Source: Opitutia bacterium (GTDB taxonomy: Bacteria; Verrucomicrobiota; Verrucomicrobiia; Opitutales; Opitutaceae). Taken from it: 64,000 nt of DNA. Numbering within the stretch: position 1 is the first letter of the stretch; each line of letters opens with the position of its first letter. The position numbers were made by a program, and so were the translations under genes. Below are positions 1-7,729 of this stretch, in pieces. The stretch is from contig CANJLB010000014.1 in NCBI GenBank assembly GCA_947475065.1, positions 1 to 64,000 of the forward strand. The letters are read 5' to 3'. Under the pieces are notes generated by a model. The model was not told the DNA's origin. It was given only the letters and a program-made list of their open reading frames with translations, and searched no databases.

Positions 1-152
1 TGAGCCCCCCAGTCTCGACTCCCTCCCGCGCCGCGCTCGTCGCCGCCTTTGCCACCATCTACATCGTGTGGGGCTCGACCTATCTCGCCATCCGCGTGGC
101 GGTGGGGGCCATGCCGCCGTTTGTCATGGCGGGCACACGCTTCGTGCTGTAA
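1..152 (+). pseudogene. EamA/DMT-family transporter, N-terminal stump
   Basis: The frame reads through a first membrane helix with the motif IYIVWGSTYLAIRVAV and then PPFVMAGTRFVL, which is the typical start of EamA (drug/metabolite transporter) permeases, and stops at TAA 150-152. The window opens on TG, so the ATG start codon probably begins one base to the left. Family members are about 290-310 residues with ten helices, so only about 50 residues remain. The break at base 150 coincides with the truncated end of the nucleotidyltransferase gene on the other strand, so the two genes were joined by one event. The stump cannot be a working transporter. Confidence 0.8.
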
Positions 153-568
153 ATTCCCGTCAGGTTTTGGAAGAATTCGCAGACGTTTAAGAATGCAGGG
201 GGTGCCGGCGGGTGGAAAGCATCCTTGTCGTCCACGCCATGAACGTAGCGCAACACCTCAATGAGCATCGGCTGGCCGGCGGTGTCCTTGGCGACGACCA
301 CGCCGACCTCGTTGCTCGGGGGACGCAGCGGGAAAAATTGCGGCTTCGCGCCCGCCAGTTTGCCGAGCATGGCCAAGGTATCGCGGTCGCCCAGCACGTC
401 GGCATCGTGCGACACAAAGGGCGCAAGCTCGGCGGTGCGATCCCGATAGTAGAGCGCCCAAAGGTTGACCGCCTGCCCGCCGACGAGAAGCAGCGGCTTT
501 TCGGTCGCCAGCACCGGGGCAAAATCCGCCGGTGGGCGTGGCGTGGCATCAGACGGCGACGGCGGCAT
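150..568 (-). pseudogene. nucleotidyltransferase-like toxin, 3'-truncated
   Basis: The protein reads MPPSPSDATPRPPAD and then LLLVGGQAVNLWALYY, followed by SHDADVLG. A glycine-rich helix followed by an acidic DxD-like motif is the layout of minimal nucleotidyltransferases such as AbiEii and related toxins. The natural frame ends near base 150 in CEFFQNLTGIY and then runs into the antisense of the EamA stump up to a chance stop at 80. The ATG at 568 is chosen because it overlaps the end of the upstream antitoxin-like gene by 20 bp, which suggests translational coupling. The C-terminal part is missing, so activity is doubtful. The family assignment is tentative. Confidence 0.55.
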
Positions 569-950
569 GGGCGGAATCAAACTCAAGCACGCGGACGGCG
601 TGATGCGAGGGAACGAGGGAATTACGCTCTTGGATCGCCAGCGGGCTTGCCAGACCAAGCTCTAAGAGCACCCGGTCAAACTCCCGCTGGGTGCGCTTGA
701 ACCGGGCCGCCTTTGCCGCTGTCTGGAACCGCGCGGGCATCTGCGGGGCCATGCGCGAAACGATTGAACGCAACGTCTCCGCCTGGGCCGGCACGGTCGC
801 TCGACGCCTGATCAACTCGCGCGTCGCCTGACGCAACAAGGCCATGACGGTCGTGTTCTCGCATCGGGCAATCTCCGCAAGCGCGGCCAAGACGGCCTCG
901 TGCTCGGCGAGGCTTTGGCGGCGCTTAGACTTGGCAAGTTGGTTCGGCAT
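549..950 (-). CDS. antitoxin-like protein upstream of nucleotidyltransferase
   Basis: This 133-residue, basic, helix-rich protein begins MPNQLAKSKRRQSLAEHEAV and contains a segment resembling a DNA-binding helix pair (CENTTVMALLRQATRELIRR). It lies directly upstream of, and overlaps by 20 bp, the truncated nucleotidyltransferase. This is the order and coupling expected for the antitoxin of a type II or IV pair. Palindromes at 958-973 and 1011-1029, just before its start, could be autoregulatory operators. I do not recognise the exact family; the antitoxin role is inferred from context. Confidence 0.5.
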   Translation of the reverse strand: MPNQLAKSKRRQSLAEHEAVLAALAEIARCENTTVMALLRQATRELIRRRATVPAQAETLRSIVSRMAPQMPARFQTAAKAARFKRTQREFDRVLLELGLASPLAIQERNSLVPSHHAVRVLEFDSAHAAVAV

Positions 951-957
951 CCTAAAG

Positions 958-973
958 GTTGGTTCAACCCAAC
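958..973. promoter_or_regulatory. operator-like palindrome before antitoxin-like gene
   Basis: GTTGG and CCAAC are separated by 6 bases, 8 bases upstream of the start codon at 950 on the minus strand. The position suits autoregulation by the encoded protein. Function is inferred. Confidence 0.35.
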
Positions 974-1010
974 AGCATTACGACGGAAGGCAAGCCACAA
1001 ACCGGCGGGT

Positions 1011-1029
1011 AGTATCGCGTCCTGATACT
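1011..1029. promoter_or_regulatory. second operator-like palindrome (AGTATC-N7-GATACT)
   Basis: A perfect 6-bp inverted repeat with a 7-base centre lies about 60 bp upstream of the antitoxin-like gene. It is relatively AT-rich for this region and could overlap the promoter. No binding protein is known. Confidence 0.35.
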
Positions 1030-1160
1030 CAATCTCTCGCTGGGTGGCCGTTCCCCCCTTCATCGCATCACGAACCCGCCGCCTCGCCAAAGGGGCGCGG
1101 GACGGGGCTGTTTTCCAAAAGCCCTACGGCGGCTGGGCCGGGAGTCTGCCGTTGGGTTCG

Positions 1161-1442
1161 CTATTTTGGCTGCCCGGGATCAAAGCCAAGCCACGCGACC
1201 AAGCGGGTGCGCGCCTCATTGTCAGGCTGGTGCTGGTTGGCCTCCCAGCCAACGAGTCGCGTCAGCCAAACCCCCAATTGTGCAGCAAGTTGCCGCTGCG
1301 TCAGGCCAAGCTCGGCCCGCTTTTTGTGGACGTGTTCGCCGATGGTCTTGGGGTCGGTCGGCAAGGGAGACCTGACGATGCATGCCACCCTGCACCAAGC
1401 CGGCCTTTTGACCGTGATTTTGCGTTCACAAATACCCAACAA
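1161..1442 (-). CDS. XRE-family helix-turn-helix regulator
   Basis: This 93-residue protein has a clear Cro/CI-type helix-turn-helix: TIGEHVHKKRAELGLTQRQL followed by AAQLGVWLTRLVGWEANQ. It ends in RLVAWLGFDPGQPK, as in the short XRE regulators common in Verrucomicrobiota. The residues before TDPKTIGEH may be overcalled, because the ATG at 1442 gives an atypical N-terminus (MLGICERKITVK). It is a standalone regulator between the antitoxin-like gene and the FGE fragment. Its target is unknown; phage-like repression or self-control is possible. Confidence 0.75.
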   Translation of the reverse strand: MLGICERKITVKRPAWCRVACIVRSPLPTDPKTIGEHVHKKRAELGLTQRQLAAQLGVWLTRLVGWEANQHQPDNEARTRLVAWLGFDPGQPK

Positions 1443-1443
1443 C

Positions 1444-1647
1444 TCGCAATGGTGCCGGGACTGGAGCGGAGATTACCCCGGCGGTCGCGTGACGGATCCG
1501 AGTGGGCCGGCTTCGGGCTCCAACCGCGTCCTTCGCGGTGGCGGTTGGAGCAACGTGGCGGCCGTTGCGCGCTCCGCGTACCGCCGCAAGAACTCGCCGG
1601 GCTTCCGCAACGTTGGCTTCCGCTTCGCCCTGAGTGCAGTCCGATAG
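1444..1647 (+). pseudogene. formylglycine-generating-enzyme-like (SUMF1) C-terminal fragment
   Basis: An open frame with no start encodes QWCRDWSGDYPGGRVTDPSG, then RVLRGGGWSNVAAVARSAYR and FRNVGFRFAL. These are the last conserved blocks of the FGE-sulfatase/SUMF1 fold. The upstream two thirds of the domain are missing; the XRE gene on the other strand begins where this fragment starts. The same C-terminal fold is used by variable proteins of diversity-generating retroelements, but no reverse transcriptase or template repeat was seen here. It is best called a degraded remnant. Confidence 0.7.
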
Positions 1648-1904
1648 TGGCGGGAGGAGAAATCAGTAGTGAGTAGCGGGTAGTGTGTAGCGCGTAGGCG
1701 GAGGCGGTGGGGAAATGCGGAGTTTGGATTGCGGACTGCGGAATGGGTGAGCGGACGGTGGCGCGGGACTGGACGCCGTTGCGTCTGCGCACTGGCGGCC
1801 AGGGCCGTGCCGCCGGGAGCGGGCGAGTTACGGGGGCGCGTTGGCCGGGCGCGTTGCGCGAGCGAGCAACGCGAGCGGTCGGGGGCGTTGTGGCAGGCGC
1901 GCGG

Positions 1905-2450
1905 CTATTTTGCGGGCGCGTATTTCGTGGAGTGCGCCTCGTGTTCATGCCAATTCGCGGTGTATTGCGTGGCAAGGGCCGCGCTGCGCAGAACGAGCAG
2001 GTTCTCGGCGTTGCTGTTCTCAGCGGCAGCGGTGAAGTTGAACGAGCCGGTGAGGACGACCGCGCCGTCAATGACCATGATCTTGTTGTGGGCGATTGCG
2101 TGCTTGGCATCGAGCAGGACGGTGTCGCCGCCTGCCACCACGACACCAATGACGCTGCCCCGCGCGGTCACGTCGCCGTCATCGAGGATGATGGTGACGG
2201 CGACGCCGCGCTGATGGGCGGCAACCAAGGCGGCGGCAATAGGCTTGGACGTGAACGAGTAGGCTTGGACAAGGACGGTCTGCCTTGCCTTGCCCAGCTC
2301 GCGGACAACGGCCTCGGTGCAACCGCCATGCGGCGAGAAATAGACCTCGGCGGCCGGCGGCAAGGGCGCCGGCGGTGCGGATCGGGTGCTCGTGCCGGTG
2401 AGGCAGAGCGCGAGGGAGAGCAGGAGACCGGTGGCGCGAGTGAATTTCAA
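1905..2450 (-). CDS. secreted PLD-family endonuclease
   Basis: This is a single-domain phospholipase-D-superfamily nuclease of the Nuc type. The HKD signature is visible as HNKIMVIDG and is followed by VLTGSFNFTAAAENSNAENL. Upstream are VYFSPHGGCTEAVV and YSFTSKPIAAALVAAHQRGV, as in bacterial Nuc endonucleases, which dimerise to build one active site. I place the start at TTG 2450 because it gives a signal peptide (MKFTRATGLLLSLALCLTGT) and a 181-residue product, close to family size. An upstream ATG at 2597 would put 49 unsupported residues before the signal. It probably acts in the periplasm or outside the cell. It lies beside the integrase, so it may be element cargo. Confidence 0.8.
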   Translation of the reverse strand: MKFTRATGLLLSLALCLTGTSTRSAPPAPLPPAAEVYFSPHGGCTEAVVRELGKARQTVLVQAYSFTSKPIAAALVAAHQRGVAVTIILDDGDVTARGSVIGVVVAGGDTVLLDAKHAIAHNKIMVIDGAVVLTGSFNFTAAAENSNAENLLVLRSAALATQYTANWHEHEAHSTKYAPAK

Positions 2451-2635
2451 GGGGTGATGGGGGATGCGGCGGAGCCGAGTCCAATCCCTTAAAGTTCTGA
2501 TCGAGGGCGGGCGCGCGGTCGGGAAAACACCGCTGACGCGAAGGGCAACGATGTCGATGAGCTGGGACGTGATGGGCTGGGCGGTGTTGGTCGGGTTCAT
2601 GCCTTGGCCGGCGTGTCGAAGCGCGCAGACGAAGC

Positions 2636-2660
2636 GCCCGCGCCGGGGTGCGGCGCGGGC
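2636..2660. repeat. GC-rich hairpin downstream of integrase gene
   Basis: A perfect 9-bp inverted repeat (GCCCGCGCC / GGCGCGGGC) with a 7-base loop lies 35 bp beyond the integrase stop codon. It could act as a transcription terminator, although no T-run follows on either strand. Confidence 0.4.
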
Positions 2661-2694
2661 GGTGGGAGCCGTTGGGCGGGTCATGGGGGCGAAC

Positions 2695-3915
2695 TCAGCC
2701 CACCGCTGCCAGCGCGGCTCCTTGGGCCGGGAACGGCAACGGAGCGGCCACAGCGACTGGGACGGCCAGCTTGGGGAGGATGCCGAAAAACTCTTCGGCC
2801 TCGTCGGCGGTTTTCAGGTCGAGGTAGTGCTTGCGGATGATGCTTTCGGAATTGCCGGCCTGAATCGACGCTTCGCCGATGGAGCGGAATTTCGCGACGA
2901 ACATCGAAATGAACGTGTGCCGGAGCACATCGTGCGTGAGCCCGAATTCCTTCGCGAACTTCAACCGGCGTTTCTGAAAGTTGCCGACGACCAGCGGGAA
3001 CTTGTCGAGCGGGTAGGCGCGCAGCCATGCCGCGAGATTCGGCTGGATCGTCACCCGACGCGGCTCGCGGACCTTCGATACCTCGGCGGACACGAAGATC
3101 AGGCCGGCCTCAAGGTCCACGGCGTCCGCCTGCAGCTTGGTGATTTCGCCGTGCGGCACGCCGGGCCGGATGCCGGCAAACAGGCAGAGCGCGAAATATG
3201 GCACCCAGCGCCCGCCCTCGAACGCTTCAAAGTGTTCCATGAGGGCTTGGGCTTGCGCGATGGTAAAGGTCTGCGCCATGCCGCGACGGCGGCGGATGCG
3301 GAAGTGCGGCACCTTCGGAATCGGGTTCTCCGCAATCCACCCGCGTTGAAAGGAGTACTTGAAGAACGTGGAGACAATCCCGCGCCGGTTATTGTAAGTT
3401 TTCATGCCGGGCCGGCCCGTTTCCAGAAATGCCACGACCTTCGCCACGGTAATCTCAGCGACCGTGACACGGGGGAAGTGCGTGTTCAGCCGTTTAAGGT
3501 CCATGCGAATCCGCGCCATTTGCGGGCGCGAGATGTGGTCCTGTTCAAGCTCGTGCTCTTTCGCCGCGACATACTCCGTGACGGCATCCGCGAGCAACTT
3601 TTGGTTCTCGGGCTGGCGGTAGTTCGCCAACGCGAAATCGACGTAGAATGAGAGCGGCCGGGCGTAGCCGGCCAAACGATGGAAGACCGCCTCGGCCTCG
3701 CGCACCTGCTCAGCGGTCAAAACGGTCGCAATCGTGTGCAGACCGTTGGATGCATTCACGGCTTTCAATTCGAGCACCGATTGCTCTGCGGCTGCCTCTT
3801 CCCGCGTCTTGAAGTTTTTGCGGATGCGGAGGCCGTTGAAATAGCCGTCCACGCGCCAGGAGGTATTTCCGTTCCGATTTTCGAACGAGCTGACAACAAA
3901 CTTAGGGTGTTTCAT
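2695..3915 (-). CDS. tyrosine recombinase / site-specific integrase
   Basis: Integrase of about 406 residues catalysing DNA strand exchange through a tyrosine. The N-terminal half is a SAM-like core-binding domain; the C-terminal catalytic half shows the first arginine in LFAGIRPG, the lysine region EVSKVREPRR, the HxxR box in THDVLRHTFIS and the nucleophilic tyrosine in IIRKHYLD. All key residues are present, so the enzyme looks intact. I choose ATG 3915 (MKHPKFVVSS) because it leaves the 26-bp palindrome 3921-3946 free directly upstream; an ATG at 3954 would add 13 residues across it. The gene abuts the 3' end of tRNA-Glu, the usual target of such integrases. Confidence 0.9.
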   Translation of the reverse strand: MKHPKFVVSSFENRNGNTSWRVDGYFNGLRIRKNFKTREEAAAEQSVLELKAVNASNGLHTIATVLTAEQVREAEAVFHRLAGYARPLSFYVDFALANYRQPENQKLLADAVTEYVAAKEHELEQDHISRPQMARIRMDLKRLNTHFPRVTVAEITVAKVVAFLETGRPGMKTYNNRRGIVSTFFKYSFQRGWIAENPIPKVPHFRIRRRRGMAQTFTIAQAQALMEHFEAFEGGRWVPYFALCLFAGIRPGVPHGEITKLQADAVDLEAGLIFVSAEVSKVREPRRVTIQPNLAAWLRAYPLDKFPLVVGNFQKRRLKFAKEFGLTHDVLRHTFISMFVAKFRSIGEASIQAGNSESIIRKHYLDLKTADEAEEFFGILPKLAVPVAVAAPLPFPAQGAALAAVG

Positions 3916-3920
3916 GATCA

Positions 3921-3946
3921 AGGTTGTCCAGTCAACTGGGCAACCT
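3921..3946. promoter_or_regulatory. 26-bp inverted repeat between integrase and tRNA-Glu
   Basis: AGGTTGTCCAGT and ACTGGGCAACCT pair with one mismatch around a CA centre. The repeat sits immediately upstream of the integrase start and 44 bp from the tRNA 3' end. It could be an operator for the integrase gene or an arm/core site for the recombinase. Confidence 0.5.
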
Positions 3947-3989
3947 AGCTTCACCGAAAACTTAAATCCTTACTGTTAAGGAGTTAAGC

Positions 3990-4066
3990 TGGCGTCCCCA
4001 CGGGGATTCGAACCCCGGTTCTCACCGTGAAAGGGTGGTGTCCTGACCGGGCTAGACGATGGGGAC
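3990..4066 (-). tRNA. tRNA-Glu (anticodon TTC)
   Basis: On the minus strand the sequence folds as a cloverleaf: acceptor GTCCCCA/TGGGGAC, anticodon stem CCACC with loop containing TTC, and T arm CCGGGGTTCGAATCCCCG. The discriminator base is G, followed by an encoded CCA at 3992-3990. The integrase gene lies just beyond the 3' end, consistent with this tRNA being the attachment site. No second copy of the tRNA 3' end was noticed elsewhere in the window. Confidence 0.95.
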
Positions 4067-4235
4067 CCAAAACCAACGAGGGGACGACGCTACGCTTTTC
4101 TTCGGTCCGCACAAGGTAAAAGCGCACCGGTCTGTCGGTGCCTCATTTCCGGCTGGCGTTTGCCCGCCGGCCTTTGTTCCGCTAGCGCTGCATTTGTCGC
4201 TGTTCCTCTCTTTCATTCTCTTGCTCCCGCCACCC

Positions 4236-5147
4236 ATGACCTCCGCCGCCATTGCCGCCGCCCTGCCCAAAACCGCCCGCACGACCATCGAGGGAGTGCC
4301 TTTCCCGCGCATCGCGTCGGGCAAGGTGCGCGAGATTTTCGACCTCGGCGACGCCCTGCTGCTCACCGCCACCGACCGGCTCTCCGCCTTCGACGTGATC
4401 CTGCCGGACGGCATCCCGGGCAAGGGCGCGATCCTCACCCAGATGAGCAACTGGTGGTTTGCCCAGACGGGCGGCCTCATCGCCAACCATCTCCTGCCCG
4501 ACCAGCCCGGCGAGTTTGCCCGGCGCGGGCTCAACGACCGCGACCTCCAGCTCCGCAGCATGATCGTGAAAAAGCTCAAACCGCTCACCATCGAGTGCGT
4601 GGCGCGCGGCTATCTGATTGGCAGCGGCTGGAGCTCCTACCAGAAGACGGGCGAGGTCTGTGGCATCCGGCTGCCGGCCGGCCTGCGCCAGGCGGACCGT
4701 CTGGCGGAGCCGATATTCACGCCGACGACGAAGGCGCCGAAAGGCCAGCACGACGAGCCGATCAACGACGCGCAGGGCGCCGCCACCATCGGAGCGGCGC
4801 TTTACGAAAAGGTGAAGGCGCTCAGCCTACAGCTCTACCAGTTTGGCCACGACCGCGCCAAGCAGGCCGGGATGATTCTGGCGGACACCAAGTTTGAGTT
4901 TGGCACCGATGCGGCCGGCCAGCTGTTCCTCATTGACGAGGTGCTCACGCCCGACTCCTCGCGTTACTGGCCCGCCGACAGCTATGCCCCCGGCCAGTCG
5001 CCGCCGAGCTACGACAAGCAGTTCGTGCGCGACCACCTCGTCGCCGTAAAATGGAACCAGCAACCCCCCGCGCCGCGCCTCCCGGCCGAGGTGATCCAAC
5101 GCACGCAGGAAAAATACCTCGCCGCGTTGAAAAATCTGCTCGGCTGA
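4236..5147 (+). CDS. purC: phosphoribosylaminoimidazole-succinocarboxamide synthase
   Basis: SAICAR synthase joins CAIR and aspartate using ATP in de novo purine synthesis. Family signatures are visible: GKVREIFDLGD, the nucleotide-binding start TATDRLSAFDVILPDGIPGK, the IECVARGYLIGSGW block, and the C-terminal DEVLTPDSSRYWP that binds substrate. The 303-residue length is that of the yeast-like long form rather than the 237-residue E. coli enzyme. ATG 4236 gives MTSAAIAAALPKTARTT, a normal N-terminus; the open frame extends upstream across the tRNA without support. It is cytosolic and appears to be transcribed alone. Confidence 0.95.
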   Translation: MTSAAIAAALPKTARTTIEGVPFPRIASGKVREIFDLGDALLLTATDRLSAFDVILPDGIPGKGAILTQMSNWWFAQTGGLIANHLLPDQPGEFARRGLNDRDLQLRSMIVKKLKPLTIECVARGYLIGSGWSSYQKTGEVCGIRLPAGLRQADRLAEPIFTPTTKAPKGQHDEPINDAQGAATIGAALYEKVKALSLQLYQFGHDRAKQAGMILADTKFEFGTDAAGQLFLIDEVLTPDSSRYWPADSYAPGQSPPSYDKQFVRDHLVAVKWNQQPPAPRLPAEVIQRTQEKYLAALKNLLG

Positions 5148-5230
5148 GCGCGGGCAGGACCCCGCGCCGGAACTTGCCATGGCCCCGGCGGTGTTGCCAA
5201 ACCCGCCCGGCCACGTCAGCGTTTCTCCCG

Positions 5231-5941
5231 ATGCCACGCGCGCTGCTGCTCCTCTTGCTCATGGCCGCCACCGTCCGCCTCAATGCCGCCGTGCCCGACA
5301 CCGTCATCCTCCTGCACGGGCTCGGGCGCGGGCCACTTTCGTTGAAACGCGTTGAGCATGCTCTCCGCGCCGCAGGCTACGACGTCCGCAACGTCGGCTA
5401 CCCGTCACGCGCGGCCGACATCGCCACGCTGGCCGACGCCACGCTCGGCCCGGTCTTTGCCGCCGCGACGGCGGATGCCCCGCGCATCCATATCGTCACG
5501 CATTCGCTGGGCGGTATCCTTGTGCGCCAATTTCTGCACGACCACGGCGTGCCGCCCACCCTCGGCCGCGTGGTCATGCTCGCGCCGCCCAATGCGGGCA
5601 GCGAGATTGTGGACCGCCTGCGCGACTGGAAAGTTTACCAATGGGCCAACGGCCCCGCCGGCCTCCAGCTTGGCACCGATGCCGCCAGCGTGCCGCGCTC
5701 GCTGGGCCGGTTGCCGCCCGGCGTCGAGGTCGGCGTGATCGCCGGCGACCGCACCTTGAATCCGCTGCTTTCCGCGCTGCTGCCCGGCGTGGGCGATGGC
5801 AAGGTCACCGTGGCCGCCACGCATGTCGCCGGCGAGGCCGATCACCTCACATTGCCGGCGACGCATACGTGGATCATGTGGCGGAGCGACACGGTCGCGC
5901 AGGTGGCGGCATTTTTACGCACCGGCCATTTCGTGCGCTGA
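5231..5941 (+). CDS. secreted alpha/beta hydrolase (lipase/PGAP1-like)
   Basis: This 236-residue protein starts with a signal peptide (MPRALLLLLLMAATVRLNAA) and continues into an alpha/beta hydrolase fold. HGLGRGPLS forms the oxyanion region, HIVTHSLGGILVRQF carries the nucleophilic serine, and the C-terminal AGEADHLTLPATH carries the likely catalytic histidine. The pattern matches small triacylglycerol-lipase/PGAP1-like enzymes. The start at 5231 is chosen because the signal peptide begins there. The substrate is probably an ester lipid in the envelope but cannot be read from sequence. It follows purC by 83 bp. Confidence 0.8.
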   Translation: MPRALLLLLLMAATVRLNAAVPDTVILLHGLGRGPLSLKRVEHALRAAGYDVRNVGYPSRAADIATLADATLGPVFAAATADAPRIHIVTHSLGGILVRQFLHDHGVPPTLGRVVMLAPPNAGSEIVDRLRDWKVYQWANGPAGLQLGTDAASVPRSLGRLPPGVEVGVIAGDRTLNPLLSALLPGVGDGKVTVAATHVAGEADHLTLPATHTWIMWRSDTVAQVAAFLRTGHFVR

Positions 5942-6042
5942 AGCGGGTTTCAGCCCGGCCGAACGGGAGCTTGGCAAGCGGCCTGCTTCATCCAGCATCA
6001 ATCGGGTTGCGTTTTTCCATAATATTTGCACCCATTTCTCCC

Positions 6043-6378
6043 ATGGTCATCAACATCAACCTGAGCAAATTTACCAAGCGGAGGAAACTCCCCGCCGTGC
6101 CCGGCGGGAGCCTGGTTGATCTCACCGGAAAAATCGGCGACCATGAGCCCGCCTCGCCGCCGTCCACCCGCCCGGCGCTGCCCTCCCAGCTGATTGATCT
6201 CGGCAAAGCCCCTGCCCATCCCGACTCGCATCCGCCACTGCCGCGCGTCCGGCCGGCGGCCTCGGCACTGATTGACCACGGCAAGCAGGCCAGAAACCCC
6301 GACTCACATCCGCCGCATCCTCCGGCGCCGCACGCCCGGACTGCGGCCACACGCCTGATTGACCACGGGAAAGTTTAG
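6043..6378 (+). CDS. small repeat protein with LIDHGK motifs
   Basis: I do not recognise this 111-residue protein. It begins MVININLSKFTKRRKLPAVP and then carries four spaced copies of a short motif: LVDLTGK, LIDLGK, LIDHGK and LIDHGK (last residues). The linkers are proline- and histidine-rich (for example HPDSHPPLPRVRP). There is no signal peptide or membrane helix. The ATG at 6043 is the first in a frame that shows the repeat, and an AT-rich box TAATAT lies just upstream. Repeated short linear motifs on a disordered chain suggest a scaffold or ligand for a partner domain; this is inference only. It lies upstream of carA. Confidence 0.55.
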   Translation: MVININLSKFTKRRKLPAVPGGSLVDLTGKIGDHEPASPPSTRPALPSQLIDLGKAPAHPDSHPPLPRVRPAASALIDHGKQARNPDSHPPHPPAPHARTAATRLIDHGKV

Positions 6379-6511
6379 CGGGTGAGGAGGGCCTGGAGAC
6401 CCCAAGGGCGCAAGACCAAGGCGATCGGGCCCCCTGATCCGGCCGCAGGATCCGCAATGCCCCGCGAAACCGCTTGGCATGCGGCTCAAGCGGCCTTTTG
6501 GTTTCGTTTTA

Positions 6512-7684
6512 ATGTCCACTGTCCAGCCCGCAGTCCTCGCGCTTGAAGACGGCACCGTCCTCCACGGACGTGCCTTTGGGGCCGCCGCCATTGTGGCCGG
6601 CGAGTGTGTCTTCAACACCTCGATGACCGGTTATCAGGAAATCCTCACCGACCCGTCCTATTTCGGCCAGATCGTGACGATGACCGCCGTGCAGATCGGG
6701 AACTATGGGGTCAACGCCGAGGACGCCGAGGCCGCCGTGCCCAAGGCCAGCGGCTTTGTCGTGCGCGAACTCTCGCCCGTCGTGAGCAACTGGCGCGCGC
6801 AGCTTCCCCTCGGCGACTGGCTCGCCCGGCATGGCATTCCCGGCATCAGCGAGGTGGACACGCGCGCCCTCACCAAAAAGCTGCGCGTGACCGGCGCGAT
6901 GAAATGCTGCCTTTCCACGCTGCCGCTCTCCGACGCGGAGGCGGTCGCGCGCGCCCGGGGCTGTCGCGACATGACGGGCAGCGACTACGTGAAGGACACG
7001 ACCTGCGCCGCGCCCTTCGCCTGGCGCGGCGACGCCCCCGCCAACCACAACGCCCAATACCTCCCCGTCGGCACGACCTGCGGTGCGCTGTCCGCGCCCG
7101 CAAAGCGTTTCCGGGTTGCCGCCTTCGACCTTGGCGCAAAGCACAGCATCTGGCGCAAACTCGTGAACCACGGATTCGACGTGCAGGTGTTTCCCGCCAC
7201 CGCCACGCACGCCCAGGTGCGCGAGCACGCGCCCGACGCGGTGTTTCTCTCCAATGGCCCCGGCGATCCCGCCGCGCTGCCCTACATCCATCAGACGGTC
7301 ACCGCGCTGCTGCCGGACTACCCGATCTTCGGCATCTGCCTCGGCCACCAGATGCTCACGCATGCGCTGGGCGGCACGACGTTTAAGCTCAAGTTCGGCC
7401 ACCGTGGCGGCAACCAGCCGGTGAAAAATCTTGAGACCGGGAAAGTCTCCATCACCGCGCAGAACCACGGTTTTGCCACCGACCCGAAGTCTCTGGAAAA
7501 AACCGGCGCGGTCGTGACCGAGGTCAACCTAAACGACGGCACGGTCGAAGGCCTGCGCCACACGCGGCTCCCCATTTTCAGCGTGCAATACCATCCTGAG
7601 GCCGCGCCCGGCCCGAATGATGCCGACCCGCTGTTCACGGATTTTTACCGGTTGGTGGAGACGCGGAAGGCCGGAAAGATTTGA
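6512..7684 (+). CDS. carA: carbamoyl-phosphate synthase small subunit
   Basis: This is the glutaminase subunit that releases ammonia from glutamine for carbamoyl phosphate synthesis (arginine and pyrimidine pathways). The N-terminal small-subunit domain shows LEDGTVLHGRAFG and FNTSMTGYQEILTDPSYFGQ. The class I amidotransferase domain shows FLSNGPGDPAAL, the nucleophile cysteine in FGICLGHQML and the His/Glu pair in YHPEAAPGPND. The 390-residue length is normal. ATG 6512 (MSTVQPAVLALEDG) is preferred over an in-frame ATG 33 bp upstream because it matches the family N-terminus. The large subunit carB is not in this window. Confidence 0.95.
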   Translation: MSTVQPAVLALEDGTVLHGRAFGAAAIVAGECVFNTSMTGYQEILTDPSYFGQIVTMTAVQIGNYGVNAEDAEAAVPKASGFVVRELSPVVSNWRAQLPLGDWLARHGIPGISEVDTRALTKKLRVTGAMKCCLSTLPLSDAEAVARARGCRDMTGSDYVKDTTCAAPFAWRGDAPANHNAQYLPVGTTCGALSAPAKRFRVAAFDLGAKHSIWRKLVNHGFDVQVFPATATHAQVREHAPDAVFLSNGPGDPAALPYIHQTVTALLPDYPIFGICLGHQMLTHALGGTTFKLKFGHRGGNQPVKNLETGKVSITAQNHGFATDPKSLEKTGAVVTEVNLNDGTVEGLRHTRLPIFSVQYHPEAAPGPNDADPLFTDFYRLVETRKAGKI

Positions 7685-7729
7685 GCTGGAAACCTGCCCC
7701 GGGAACCCCACGCCATAATCAAGGCCGCC

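Noticed and set aside
812-1090. ORF opposite the EamA/antitoxin region (MARRRVRDAMKGG...)
   Set aside because: Most of it is an out-of-frame reading of the antitoxin-like gene; it has low-complexity sequence and no domain.
1444-1647. Diversity-generating retroelement
   Set aside because: No reverse transcriptase or template repeat is present in the window; the fragment alone is an ordinary FGE-like tail.
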